Assembly (NCBI RefSeq): GCF_002952215.1
Contig: NZ_CP022600.1
Span: 1,178,001-1,242,000 of the forward strand
Length of the DNA stretch: 64,000 nt
Origin: Porphyrobacter sp. HT-58-2
GTDB taxonomy: Bacteria; Pseudomonadota; Alphaproteobacteria; Sphingomonadales; Sphingomonadaceae
Direction of reading: 5' to 3'
Shown: one piece after another, positions 46,783-55,350 of the stretch
Layout of the letters: every line of letters begins with the position of its first letter
Numbering within the stretch: the stretch's first letter is position 1
The notes under the pieces: model-generated
The model's input: the letters and a program-made list of their open reading frames with translations, nothing else
What the model was told of the DNA's origin: nothing
Databases searched by the model: none
Translations under genes and position numbers: made by a program

Positions 46783-48276
46783 TCACACCAGCGCAGCAAT
46801 TCCCCACACCACGCCGACGATCAGCAGCACCCCCGCCAGATCGAGCAGCGCCCCGGCCTTGACCATCTGTTCGATGCGGATGCGGCCCGTTGCCCAGGCA
46901 ATCGCATTCGGCCCGGTGCCCGCCGGGAGCATGAAGCCCCAGCTTGCCGCCAGCGCGGCCGGCAGGGCGAGCAGCACCGGATCAGCCCCCAGCGCCACCA
47001 CCAGCGCGGCGACCACAGGGATGATCCCCGTTGCCGTTGCCACATTGCTGGCAAATTCGGTGACGATGATCACCAGAGCCGTCACCGCAAGCGCCACCAG
47101 CAGCAGCGGCCATGCTTCAAGCGGCAGCAGCGCCTGCCCGATCCACCCGGCGAGGCCTGAGGCCTGCATGCCCCCCGCCAGCGCCAATCCTCCGCCGAAC
47201 ATGAAAATCGTGCTCCATGGCGCGCGATCCGCCTCGTGCCAGACCAGCAGTGGGCATCCGGTTCCATCAGGCAGGAGGAACAGCGCCAGAGCGGCAATCA
47301 CTGCGATCGTCCCGTCCGTCCATGATCCCGGCGGCAGAAGTGGTGCGACGAGCGGCTGCGTGACCCATGCAAGGAAGGTCGCCAGCACCAGCGGCACGAG
47401 GCGTCTTTCAGGCGTGCTCCACACCGCGCGGCTGTCAATCGCGGCGCGCGCTGCGGCGGTATCGAAAGGGTGCGCTGCGACACGCTGCACCCGCGCGACG
47501 ATCCAAGCGGCCAGCGGCACGCTCAGCAGCACCAATGGGATACCAAAGAGCGCCCACTGCACGAAGCTTATGCGCACCCCGGCGATTTCGTCGAGCAGGC
47601 CAACCGCAATGGCATTGGTGGGCGAGCCGACAATCGTGCCGAGCCCGCCGATGCTGGCGGCAAAGGCGATACCCATCGGCAGAGCGCCCGAAATGCCTTC
47701 CTTTTGCCCTACCGCTGCGCTGCTTGAGGGTGTTTCTTGCCGCCCTACCGCTTCGCTGCTTGAGGGTGTTGCTTGTTGCCCTATCGCTTCGCTGCTTGAG
47801 GGCGTGCCCCCCTCCAGAACCGCCAGCGCCATCGGCATCATGATCAGCGCGGTCGAGGTGTTCGAGATGAACATCGACAGCAGCGCCGCTGCGATCATGA
47901 AGGCCAGCAGCAACCGGTCGGCGCTGCCGCCTGTGCCGATCAGCCGCAGGATCGCCAGGCTCAGCCTTCGGTGCAGTCCGGTGCGCTCGATCGCCAGCGC
48001 GATGAAGGCCCCGCCCAGCAGCAGAAACAGGATCGGCGAGTAATAGGTGCTTGCCGTTGCCTCGGCGCTGGATACACCGGCCAGAGGCAGCACCACGAAC
48101 GGCAGCAGTGCGGTTACGGCGAGCGGCACCGCCTCGGTCATCCACCAGGCGGCCATCCATACCACCAGCCCCGCTACCAGCCAGGCCGCCGGCGCAAGGC
48201 CCGCAGGGGGCGGCAGCAGCGCAGCGAGGGCGAAGGCGAGGGGGCCAAGCATGAGGCCGATCCGGCGCGCTGTCAT
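46783..48276 (-). CDS. DASS/SLC13 family anion:sodium symporter
   Basis: 497 aa, about 11 helices. Both SNT-like motifs are present (MFISNTSTALIMMP and FASNVATATGII), with GSPTNAIAVGL. Such carriers take up dicarboxylates, citrate or sulfate with sodium. Odd: residues about 158-190 hold three tandem 12-residue units of the TPSSSEAVGRQE type, made by 36-bp DNA repeats in a loop between helices. Substrate unknown. Confidence 0.92.
   Translation of the reverse strand: MTARRIGLMLGPLAFALAALLPPPAGLAPAAWLVAGLVVWMAAWWMTEAVPLAVTALLPFVVLPLAGVSSAEATASTYYSPILFLLLGGAFIALAIERTGLHRRLSLAILRLIGTGGSADRLLLAFMIAAALLSMFISNTSTALIMMPMALAVLEGGTPSSSEAIGQQATPSSSEAVGRQETPSSSAAVGQKEGISGALPMGIAFAASIGGLGTIVGSPTNAIAVGLLDEIAGVRISFVQWALFGIPLVLLSVPLAAWIVARVQRVAAHPFDTAAARAAIDSRAVWSTPERRLVPLVLATFLAWVTQPLVAPLLPPGSWTDGTIAVIAALALFLLPDGTGCPLLVWHEADRAPWSTIFMFGGGLALAGGMQASGLAGWIGQALLPLEAWPLLLVALAVTALVIIVTEFASNVATATGIIPVVAALVVALGADPVLLALPAALAASWGFMLPAGTGPNAIAWATGRIRIEQMVKAGALLDLAGVLLIVGVVWGIAALV
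47706..47804. repeat. Three tandem 36-bp repeats inside transporter gene
   Basis: Units start at 47706, 47742 and 47778. The core CTACCGCTTCGCTGCTTGAG (20 nt) is in unit 2; the others differ by one or two bases. The frame is kept (12 codons each). Related cores occur at 54599 and 54806. Confidence 0.92.
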
Positions 48277-48330
48277 GGCCGGAGCCTATCAGCCCGATGG
48301 GCGAACCTGCAAGCCTTGCTTCACAGCCCG

Positions 48331-48348
48331 ATGTTCCATGTGGAACAT
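48331..48348. promoter_or_regulatory. parS-like palindrome
   Basis: ATGTTCCATGTGGAACAT; its 16-nt core TGTTCCATGTGGAACA differs in one position from TGTTCCACGTGGAACA, a form of the ParB-binding parS site. Intergenic, between the transporter start and the infC terminator. No parAB in the window. Confidence 0.6.
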
Positions 48349-48454
48349 CTGCGGGGAGGGGGTCTGGCGCGGGTCAGAACCCGGCGAGAAGGGGGCAAGG
48401 GCTGGTCAAGCAGGGGTCAAGCAAAGGGCAGGGGCTGATCTGGCACGGCCAAGC

Positions 48455-48485
48455 AAAAGGGGGCGAGCCAACCGGCCCGCCCCCC
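48455..48485 (-). terminator. Intrinsic terminator after infC
   Basis: GGGGGCG (48459-48465) with CGCCCCC (48478-48484) plus inner GCC/GGC pairs. On the minus strand the stem is followed by TTTT (complement of 48455-48458). Positioned 27 bp past the infC stop. Confidence 0.8.
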
Positions 48486-48511
48486 TTTCGATCCGCGCGT
48501 TGCCTGCCGCC

Positions 48512-49054
48512 TTACTTCGGTGCCAGCACCATCAGCATCTGGCGCCCTTCAAGGCGCGGGAACGCTTCCACCTTGGCGACTTCGGCAACGTCATCCTGAA
48601 CCTTCTTCAGAAGGTCCATGCCGAGATGCTGGTGCGCCATTTCACGCCCACGGAACCGCAGCGTGATCTTCACCTTGTCGCCATGCTCGATGAACTTGTG
48701 CACGTTGCGCATCTTCACGTCATAATCATGCGTGTCGATGTTCGGCCGCATCTTCACTTCCTTGATGTCCTGGGTCTTCTGCGTCTTGCGCGCGAGGTTC
48801 GCCTTTTTCTGCGCCTCGTAGCGATACTTGCCGACATCAAGGAACTTGCACACCGGCGGGTCCGCGTTGGGGGACACTTCGACGAGATTGAGGCCCTTCT
48901 CGTTGGCCTGCTCGATCGCTTCGCGGGTGTACATCACGCCAAGGTTTTCGCCTTCGTCATCAATGACGCGGACCTTGGGGACGTTGATCATGTTATCAAA
49001 TCGAGGGCCGCTTTTTACAGGCGGGGCCAACGAGCGCCGGGGTGGACGTGATAT
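48512..49054 (-). CDS. infC: Translation initiation factor IF-3, ATA start
   Basis: 180 aa. IF-3 N-domain ([19 protein letters not shown]...) and C-domain with [45 protein letters not shown]. It checks initiator tRNA on the 30S subunit. The only start giving the complete N-terminus is ATA at 49054 (ATA-TCA-CGT-CCA), 7 nt after AGGAGA. The first ATG in frame (48991) would cut 21 residues. Non-AUG starts in infC are known to allow autoregulation. Confidence 0.93.
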   Translation of the reverse strand: MSRPPRRSLAPPVKSGPRFDNMINVPKVRVIDDEGENLGVMYTREAIEQANEKGLNLVEVSPNADPPVCKFLDVGKYRYEAQKKANLARKTQKTQDIKEVKMRPNIDTHDYDVKMRNVHKFIEHGDKVKITLRFRGREMAHQHLGMDLLKKVQDDVAEVAKVEAFPRLEGRQMLMVLAPK

Positions 49055-49127
49055 GGGGTGTTCTCCTGTGGTTACGTCTTGTTGCGCGCTCCTTAGTCCG
49101 AAAAGCCGGGGAGCGCCAGATGGAGTC

Positions 49128-49823
49128 TTACGCTGCCGCCTGCCACAGTGGGAAACGGGCGATGCGGCCACCCGCAGGCATCAGCGCCTCGATCCGGCTG
49201 GCCGGTTGCAGCGCGCCGAGGATTTCAGGCGCGCCGGCATCCATCCCGCCGGTGAGAGTGCCGAAGGCGGGCAGGATCATGCGTTCGGCTCCGTTTGCGC
49301 TGCGTCCGACCACGGCACAGGGGCGGGCGATGTGGCGGTTGCGGACATTGACGCGCAGCTTGGGGTGGTAGTGGCCCGACAGCTCTGGCGCGGTTTCGCC
49401 ACGCTTCGCTTCGTGACGCAAGGTGACGCCGCCGACTTCGAGTTCCGGCACGATCGTCCCGCCGAAGCCCTTGGGAAGCGCCTCGTCGTGGTTGCCGGTG
49501 ATCCACACCCAGTCCAATGCGCGGGTCAGCGCCTCCAGCATCCCGGTGCAATGCGCATCGAGCCTCAGCGCGCCGGCATCATCGTGGAAATTGTCGCCCA
49601 GCGTGATGACCCGCCGCGCGCCCGTGACCCGCACCGCATCGGCCAGCCGTTCGAGCGTGTCGCGGCTGTCATAGGGCGGCAGCATCTGGCCCCGCGCGGC
49701 ATACCAGCTCGCCTTTTCCAGGTGCAGATCGGCCACCAGCAAGGCGCGTTCGGCCGGCCAGTAGGCAGCGCGCCCCTGCCCAAGGGCAAGTTCGTGTCCG
49801 GCAAAGGAAAAGGGGGTGAACAT
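49128..49823 (-). CDS. pdeM: PdeM-type metallophosphoesterase
   Basis: 231 aa. Metallophosphoesterase motifs: [26 protein letters not shown] and SGHYHPK. Matches the ligase-associated DNA damage response endonuclease PdeM. Its partner ligase/helicase genes are not in the window. ATG 49823 chosen; ATG 49835 possible. Upstream of infC on the same strand. Confidence 0.9.
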   Translation of the reverse strand: MFTPFSFAGHELALGQGRAAYWPAERALLVADLHLEKASWYAARGQMLPPYDSRDTLERLADAVRVTGARRVITLGDNFHDDAGALRLDAHCTGMLEALTRALDWVWITGNHDEALPKGFGGTIVPELEVGGVTLRHEAKRGETAPELSGHYHPKLRVNVRNRHIARPCAVVGRSANGAERMILPAFGTLTGGMDAGAPEILGALQPASRIEALMPAGGRIARFPLWQAAA

Positions 49824-49938
49824 AGCGGGAACCATTGCGGTGTCTTTGCCTGCAAAGATTCGCCTTGGCAATGCCAGCGCGGGACTTGTGCGGCGCGCGC
49901 CTTGCCCTATGGTGCGCGGGAATGACGGACGGGGATGT

Positions 49939-50796
49939 ATGACGGACTGGACACCTTACACCGAACGCGCGCGCGTATGGTTCGAAGCCTTGCGCGACGA
50001 TATCTGCGCTGAGTTTGAGGCGATCGAGCGGGAGGCCGGTTCTGACGCGGCCTTCCAATACACGCCGTGGCAGCGCGAAGAGGAAGGCAATGCCGATCCC
50101 GGCGGCGGCACGCAGGGGCTGATGAAGGGCAAGGTGTTCGAAAAGGTCGGCGTCAATGTTTCGACCGTGCGCGGCAGCTTCGCCAAGGAATTTGCCGGCA
50201 GCATCAATGGTGCGAGCGCAGAGAACCCCGGCTTCGTCGCCACCGGCATCAGCCTGGTCGCGCACATGGCCAATCCGCACGTGCCGGCAGTGCATATGAA
50301 CACCCGCTTCCTGACGACGACCAAGGCGTGGTTCGGCGGCGGCGCTGACCTCAATCCGCCGATCCCCTATGCCGAGGACACAGCCGATTTCCACGCCGCG
50401 ATGCGCGCGGCCTGCGATCCGCATAACGAAAGCTATTACGAACGCTATTCAAAATGGGCGGAGGAGTATTTCTACATTCCCCACCGCAAGGTCGGCCGCG
50501 GAGTCGGAGGCATTTTCTGCGACCATCTGGAATGCCCCGATGACGCCGCATGGGAACGCAACTTTGCCTTTATTCAGGACATCGGAAAGCAGTTCCTCGC
50601 TGCCTTTCCGGCAATCGTGAGAAAGCGCATGAACACGCCTTTCGATGCGGCGGACGAGGCGCAGATGTTCGAATACCGGGGCCGCTATGCCGAATTCAAC
50701 CTGGTCTATGACCGCGGCACGATCTTCGGCCTGAAGACCGGCGGCAATATCGACGCGATTCTGATGAGCCTGCCGCCAAGGGCGACGTGGTCATAA
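49939..50796 (+). CDS. hemF: Oxygen-dependent coproporphyrinogen III oxidase
   Basis: 285 aa. Signatures: FKEFAGSINGASAENP-type region, HMANPHVPAVHMNTRF, WFGGGADLNPPIPY, CDPHNESYYERYSKWAEEYFYIPHR and NLVYDRGTIFGLKTGGN. It turns coproporphyrinogen III into protoporphyrinogen IX using oxygen. The ATG at 49939 gives the family start. Divergent from pdeM with 115 bp between. Confidence 0.97.
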   Translation: MTDWTPYTERARVWFEALRDDICAEFEAIEREAGSDAAFQYTPWQREEEGNADPGGGTQGLMKGKVFEKVGVNVSTVRGSFAKEFAGSINGASAENPGFVATGISLVAHMANPHVPAVHMNTRFLTTTKAWFGGGADLNPPIPYAEDTADFHAAMRAACDPHNESYYERYSKWAEEYFYIPHRKVGRGVGGIFCDHLECPDDAAWERNFAFIQDIGKQFLAAFPAIVRKRMNTPFDAADEAQMFEYRGRYAEFNLVYDRGTIFGLKTGGNIDAILMSLPPRATWS

Positions 50797-50882
50797 GGCG
50801 AGATGCTGGTCTAGGGTGGGAAGTGGCTGTCAGGAGCGACAAGGCCCGCAGCCTTATCCAGTTTCGCCGCCGGAGGAAATCC

Positions 50883-50912
50883 GGCCCGGGGCAAGCCAAG
50901 CTCCCCCGGGCC
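50883..50912. terminator. GC-rich hairpin, probable terminator
   Basis: GGCCCGGGG (50883-50891) pairs with CCCCGGGCC (50904-50912). It lies between the convergent hemF and the small Cys-rich gene. No strong T-tract on either side, so it would be weak. Confidence 0.5.
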
Positions 50913-50922
50913 AGTCAGTTGG

Positions 50923-51171
50923 TTACAACGGTGCCGGAGCCTCTGCAACGATGGGGATGAAGATGGTGTAGCAGGAAGTCCCGCCCGTCGTCCCTGAAGT
51001 GTCGATCGAGCAGTAGGTGTAAAAGCAGCCGGTCGAGTTGCAGTCGGTCGAAGACCAGCTACCCTTGGTCCCGCGGCCGGATTTCTTCTTCGCTTCAGCC
51101 ATGTCGGGCGCCGCGGCCATAGCCGCAGCGACGACGGCAAGCGCGAACGAGAACTTTGACATAATTTTCAT
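50923..51171 (-). CDS. Small exported Cys-rich protein
   Basis: 82 aa. Signal peptide at about 1-27 (ends MAEAKK). The mature peptide is basic at the start (KKKSGRGTKG), then Ser/Thr/Gly-rich with five Cys (TDCNSTGCFYTYCS, SCYT) that could form disulfides. No known family. The ATG at 51171 starts the first signal-like helix; the frame upstream is AT-rich noncoding. Possible secreted effector or envelope peptide. Confidence 0.65.
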   Translation of the reverse strand: MKIMSKFSFALAVVAAAMAAAPDMAEAKKKSGRGTKGSWSSTDCNSTGCFYTYCSIDTSGTTGGTSCYTIFIPIVAEAPAPL

Positions 51172-51542
51172 GGATGCGAACCCTTTCAAAATGCTGCCAT
51201 AAGCGGCAGCAGCCCGAAAAAAATCGCGCGCCTCCGGCAATGTCAACTTGGCGAGACCAAAACGAAGTCTTGTTGCTTCTATAAGGTTCAATCGCTTTAG
51301 TTTTTATTCGGATGTTGCTTGAATAATTTCTTTAATTTCAAGGGCATATGTCAGATTCTGTAAGATAGTTATATTTTAAGGTATCAGATGGCTATCCCGA
51401 GTCGCCTCATGCGCGTTTCCGTTTGCGGCTTTGCGGATCTGGCGCTCATGCGCTCCGCAAATGAAGCCACTTTGTCACAGTGCAGGCATGCGTCCTTCTT
51501 CGCACTTGCGGCAACAGCGCCCGGCGCACATATTCACTTGTG
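51172..51542. other. Intergenic region upstream of rsh, AT-rich
   Basis: Divergent promoters lie here. Positions about 51285-51385 are unusually AT-rich. A possible 51-codon reading frame occupies 51388-51543 (see separate entry). No known regulatory RNA or operator recognised. Confidence 0.5.
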
Positions 51543-51543
51543 A
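51388..51543 (+). CDS. Possible 51-aa leader peptide coupled to rsh
   Basis: ATG 51388 to TGA 51541-51543, 51 codons, read directly. A TAAGGT site is 7 nt upstream. The stop overlaps the rsh ATG as TGATG, and rsh has no clear ribosome site of its own. No family likeness; composition is mixed, with three Met and two Cys. Coding status uncertain. Confidence 0.3.
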   Translation: MAIPSRLMRVSVCGFADLALMRSANEATLSQCRHASFFALAATAPGAHIHL

Positions 51544-53633
51544 TGCTGCGCCAGTACGAACTCGTCGAGAAGGTTCTCGATTACGATCCCAACGCCGACG
51601 AGGCGATGCTCAACCGTGCCTATGTCTATACCGTGCAGAAGCACGGCACCCAGAAGCGCGCGAGCGGCGATCCCTATTTCAGCCACCCGGTCGAAGTCGC
51701 CGGGCTGATGACCGACCTGAAGCTCGACATGGCGACGATCATCACCGCGCTGCTCCACGACACGGTCGAGGACACGCTGGCGACGATTGACGATATCGAG
51801 GCCCATTTCGGCCCCGAGGTTGCGCGGCTGGTGGACGGGGTGACCAAGCTCTCCAAGATCGAAACCATGCCGGAAAACGAGCGCGCGGCGGAAAACCTGC
51901 GCAAGTTCCTGCTGGCGATGTCCGAGGATATCCGCGTGCTGCTGGTCAAGCTGGCTGACCGGCTCCACAACATGCGCACGCTCCACTTCATCAAGAAGCC
52001 GGAAAAGCGCCAGCGCATCGCCCGCGAGACGATGGATATCTACGCGCCCCTCGCCGAGCGCGTGGGCATGTATGAATATATGCACGAGATGCAGGCGCTG
52101 GCCTTCCGCGAGCTGGAGCCGGAAGCCTATGCCACGATCACGGGCCGGCTGGAGCAATTGCGCTCGCAGGATGGCGGGCAGGTCGATGCGATTGCACTCA
52201 AGATCAAGCAGCGCCTTGCCGAGGCGGGCCTCAAGGTCGAGGTCTACGGGCGCGAAAAGCACCCTTTTTCGATCTGGCACAAGATGGCCGAACGCCATGT
52301 CAGCTTCGAACAGGTGACCGACATCATGGCCTTCCGCGTCCTCACCGAGACCGAGGAGGACTGCTACCGCGCACTGGGTATCCTGCACACGACCTGGCAG
52401 TTCCTGCCGGGCAAGTTCAAGGACTACATCTCGACACCGAAATCGAACGGTTATCGCTCGCTCCACACGTCCTTGATGTACGAAAACTCGATGCGGGTCG
52501 AAGTGCAGATCCGCACGCGCGAGATGCACCGTACCAATGAATTCGGCCTTGCGGCGCACTGGGCCTACAAGCAGGGCGACAGGCCCGACGGGGCGGTGGG
52601 CTGGCTGCGCGACCTGATCGAGATTGTCGATGCCAGCCACGATGCCGAAGAGCTGCTCGAACACACCCGCATGGCGATCTATCAGGATCGCATCTTCGCC
52701 TTCACGCCCAAGGGCGCGCTGTTCCAGCTGCCCAAGGGGGCGACGGCGGTGGATTTCGCCTTTGCGGTCCACACCAATCTCGGCACGCAGACTGCTGGGG
52801 TGAAAATCAACGGGCGACACATGCCGCTGCGCACGCCGCTCAATAACGGCGATGTGGTCGAGATCATCAAGAACCCCCACGCCAATCCGCAGCTTTCATG
52901 GCTGGGCTTTGTCGTCACCGGCAAGGCGCGCGCCGCGATCCGCCGTGCGGTGCGGATGAAGGAGCGCGCCGAGGTCGCCGCGATCGGATCGAAGCTGTTC
53001 GACGAAATCGCTGCCCGCGTCCCCGCGCGCATCGGCAAGAAGGCGATCCGCGCCGCGGTCGAACGGCTCGGCATGGATGAACCCGATGACCTGATGTATG
53101 CCATCGGCGCGGCCAAGATCCCCGACCGCGAGGTGATGGAGGCGCTCGTTCCCGGCTGCACCGCGGGCATCGAGGAGGACGAGCACTGGGAGCGGCGCGA
53201 GCGCGCGATCTCGATCCGGGGCCTCACGCCGGGCGTCGCCTTCGACCTTGCGCCCTGCTGCCACCCGGTGCCGGGCGACCGCATCGTCGGCATCCGCCGC
53301 AAGGGCGAGACCGTGCTGGTCCACGCCATTGATTGCATGGAGCTGGCGAACGGGGTGGACAGCGACTGGATCGATCTGGCCTGGGGCAATCGCTCGGTCG
53401 GCGCTACCGGCCAGCTTTCGGTGACGATCTACGACCGGCTCGGCACGCTGGCGGAAATGGCGGGCATCTTCGCGCAGAACAAGGCCAATATCATCACCCT
53501 GATGCAGGCCCAGATCGACCCGCCTTTCGTGACCTATGATGTCGAGGTGGAGGTGCAGGATGTGGCACACCTCAACCGCATCATCTCGGCCCTGCGCGCC
53601 AGCGACGCCGTGGCGCAGGCTGAGCGCCAGTAG
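51543..53633 (+). CDS. rsh: RelA/SpoT homologue, (p)ppGpp synthetase/hydrolase
   Basis: 696 aa. HD hydrolase domain with FSHPVEVAG (H48) and LLHDTVED (H72, D73), so hydrolysis is likely active. Synthetase domain: VYGREKHPFSIWHKM, DYISTPKSNGYRSLHTS. Then TGS (RIFAFTPKGALFQLPKGATAVDFAFAVHT) and ACT domains. It is the single bifunctional Rsh typical of alphaproteobacteria and sets the stringent response. ATG 51543 gives the usual MLRQYELVE start. Confidence 0.96.
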   Translation: MLRQYELVEKVLDYDPNADEAMLNRAYVYTVQKHGTQKRASGDPYFSHPVEVAGLMTDLKLDMATIITALLHDTVEDTLATIDDIEAHFGPEVARLVDGVTKLSKIETMPENERAAENLRKFLLAMSEDIRVLLVKLADRLHNMRTLHFIKKPEKRQRIARETMDIYAPLAERVGMYEYMHEMQALAFRELEPEAYATITGRLEQLRSQDGGQVDAIALKIKQRLAEAGLKVEVYGREKHPFSIWHKMAERHVSFEQVTDIMAFRVLTETEEDCYRALGILHTTWQFLPGKFKDYISTPKSNGYRSLHTSLMYENSMRVEVQIRTREMHRTNEFGLAAHWAYKQGDRPDGAVGWLRDLIEIVDASHDAEELLEHTRMAIYQDRIFAFTPKGALFQLPKGATAVDFAFAVHTNLGTQTAGVKINGRHMPLRTPLNNGDVVEIIKNPHANPQLSWLGFVVTGKARAAIRRAVRMKERAEVAAIGSKLFDEIAARVPARIGKKAIRAAVERLGMDEPDDLMYAIGAAKIPDREVMEALVPGCTAGIEEDEHWERRERAISIRGLTPGVAFDLAPCCHPVPGDRIVGIRRKGETVLVHAIDCMELANGVDSDWIDLAWGNRSVGATGQLSVTIYDRLGTLAEMAGIFAQNKANIITLMQAQIDPPFVTYDVEVEVQDVAHLNRIISALRASDAVAQAERQ

Positions 53634-53639
53634 GAGGCT

Positions 53640-54716
53640 TTAGCCTCCCGCCGCAACGCGCCGCACCGGCACGCGGATGTTGCAGATGTCCGCCCCGCCA
53701 GCGGGCGTGATGAAGAACGGATCGCGGCGGTTGGCGATGGCTTCGGCGTAGGTCGCGAAGGTGTCGCTTTCGGTCGAGAGATATTCGAAAAGCGGCCGTT
53801 CGCCCGCAGGCAAGTCGCTCGCCACCCGCACCGTCAGGATCGGCGTGCGCTTGTCCCTTTCGAACTCGGCATAGAAGCCCAATTCGCCCTTGCCCCTTGG
53901 GAGGCTGGAGAGGTGCTCCATCCCCTCGATAACCCGGCCCACCAGCGCGATATTGCGATCGAGATGGCGCGGCGCGTGGCCGATCACGGTATAAAGCTCC
54001 GCGCCCGATCCGGTATCCGGCGAATAGTTCCGCCCTACGCCGACCATGCCGTAGCAGTGGGTGGGCCAGACCTCGCCATGCTCACCTTCGATCTTGCCAG
54101 CCATCTGCCAGCCATTGGAGAACCCCGCTTCGCCCTTCGTTACGTAGGGGTCGAGAATTCGAAGCGGTGAACCAAAGCCGAGATCACAATAACGCTGAAA
54201 GTTGTTTTCGCCGGCGGGGGAAAGATAAGCGCATTTGGCGGGCGCAACATACTCTGCCTCCCCCATCACCATCAGCCCCTCTGGCAAGGGCTTCGGCTCC
54301 CCCGTCGCCTCGGGGTTGTCGTAATTGGGATCGCCCCACTGGGTGACGTAATTGTCCTGCACCCGGTTGACCGAGATGCCATCATACCACTTGGCGCGGG
54401 CGAACAGGCGGATGTTGTGGACCCAGCCCTGGCTGAAGGGCGCGGGCATCAGCTGGATCACCACCTGACGCGGCTTGCCCTCGGCATCGGGCGCGAGGGT
54501 CATCACCAGCAGATCCTCCGCCGGGATGCGCGTCCAGTCCGCCTTGGGCGCGGCGGCGACAATCTCGGACGGCGCAGGCGCGGTAGTCTTTGTTTGCCCT
54601 ACCGGTTCAGCCTGCGGCTGTGCTTCGCGTCCGCTGCTTGAGGGCGAAGGGTCCTGAGCGGAAGCAGGCAGGGCAAGGGCGAGGGCGGAAGAGGCGACCA
54701 GAAGCATCTTTTTCAT
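53640..54716 (-). CDS. Exported cyclophilin-type peptidylprolyl isomerase
   Basis: 358 aa. Signal peptide 1-20 (ASAQ). Cyclophilin pieces: FARAKWYDGISVNRVQDNYVTQWGDP, YGMVGVGRNYSPDTGSGAELYTVIGHAPRHLDRNIALVGRVIEGM. It helps fold outer-membrane or periplasmic proteins. Residues about 22-40 (PSSSGREAQPQAEPVG) come from the same mobile repeat as at 54806. A 24-nt AxxA tail follows. Confidence 0.9.
   Translation of the reverse strand: MKKMLLVASSALALALPASAQDPSPSSSGREAQPQAEPVGQTKTTAPAPSEIVAAAPKADWTRIPAEDLLVMTLAPDAEGKPRQVVIQLMPAPFSQGWVHNIRLFARAKWYDGISVNRVQDNYVTQWGDPNYDNPEATGEPKPLPEGLMVMGEAEYVAPAKCAYLSPAGENNFQRYCDLGFGSPLRILDPYVTKGEAGFSNGWQMAGKIEGEHGEVWPTHCYGMVGVGRNYSPDTGSGAELYTVIGHAPRHLDRNIALVGRVIEGMEHLSSLPRGKGELGFYAEFERDKRTPILTVRVASDLPAGERPLFEYLSTESDTFATYAEAIANRRDPFFITPAGGADICNIRVPVRRVAAGG
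54599..54642. repeat. 44-bp repeat, copy in cyclophilin gene
   Basis: Starts CTACCGGTTCAGCC and ends CGCTGCTTGAG. It matches the reverse complement of 54806-54849 at 43 of 44 positions. It shares both ends (CTACCG..., CGCTGCTTGAG) with the 36-bp units at 47706, which lack the middle 24 or so bases. Confidence 0.9.
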
Positions 54717-54805
54717 CGAGCAAAGGTGCCACCACGCGCCTTGCGAAGCAATCCATTCGCGGCTAGTGGGCCGGGCTTGCCCCGAAAGGCGCTCCCGTTC
54801 TCGCG

Positions 54806-54849
54806 CTCAAGTAGCGGACGCGAAGCACAGCCGCAGGCTGAACCGGTAG
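54806..54849. repeat. 44-bp repeat, inverted copy before tRNA-Ser
   Basis: Begins CTCAAGTAGCGG and ends GAACCGGTAG; inverse of 54599-54642 with one mismatch. It ends 18 bp before the tRNA-Ser gene. Together the two copies bracket the cyclophilin promoter. Confidence 0.9.
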
Positions 54850-54867
54850 CGCAACAAGGGGCCTCGC

Positions 54868-54958
54868 GGAGCAGTGGCCGAGTGGTCGAAGGCGCACGCC
54901 TGGAAAGTGTGTATACGGCAAAACCGTATCGAGGGTTCGAATCCCTCCTGCTCCGCCA
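54868..54958 (+). tRNA. tRNA-Ser(GGA)
   Basis: 91 nt including encoded CCA. Acceptor GGAGCAG pairs with CTGCTCC, then discriminator G and CCA. Anticodon stem CACGC/GTGTG encloses loop CTGGAAA with anticodon GGA (reads UCC/UCU). A long variable arm (ATACGG...CCGTAT) is typical of serine tRNAs. T-loop GGGTTCGAATCCC. Confidence 0.96.
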
Positions 54959-55350
54959 ACACCGCCTTTCTGGCTGGTTCTTCCCGCTTAAAAAGCACGG
55001 AAAAAACAAAACTTTAGAGCGCCCTCTCTGCTTCCGGCCATTGCATTCTGATGCGACCCGTCGCGATCTCATGCGGGTAAGGATGTGCGGAAAAAATGGG
55101 AAATCTCACCGCTGGCATGCTCCGGGGGGCGCTTGAGCCTGGATGCCATCACGACGGCGATGGGCTTTTCCTGAACGTCACCCCGACCGGTACCCGTTCA
55201 TGGTCCTCTACGGACAAAAGGCGTTTGGGGCTCGGATCGCACGGTCTGCTGACACCACACTGTTGCTCCTAGAGTGGGTCCATCGAGGAGGCCTTGCCAA
55301 GCGGCATTTGTCCAGACAAATTGCAGGGCGAAATCGTCACAGGAGCAACC
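54959..55350. other. 392-bp non-coding region after tRNA-Ser
   Basis: No ORF with ribosome site or family likeness. It has a short A-tract near 55008-55012 and a purine-rich stretch near 55090. The palindrome at 55307-55320 and the start of the DUF1838 gene's leader close it. Confidence 0.5.
55307..55320 (+). promoter_or_regulatory. Operator-like palindrome TTTGTCCAGACAAA
   Basis: Perfectly symmetric except at the centre (TTTGTC-CA-GACAAA), 31 bp before the DUF1838 gene. It fits the TNGTNNNNACNA pattern of FadR-subfamily GntR regulators and recurs at 56307. Confidence 0.6.

Noticed and set aside
47706..47804. Short CRISPR array
   Set aside because: The units are contiguous, without spacers, and in frame with the transporter.
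54868..55350. Prophage or island attached at tRNA-Ser
   Set aside because: No integrase, no repeat of the tRNA 3' end downstream, and no phage genes.
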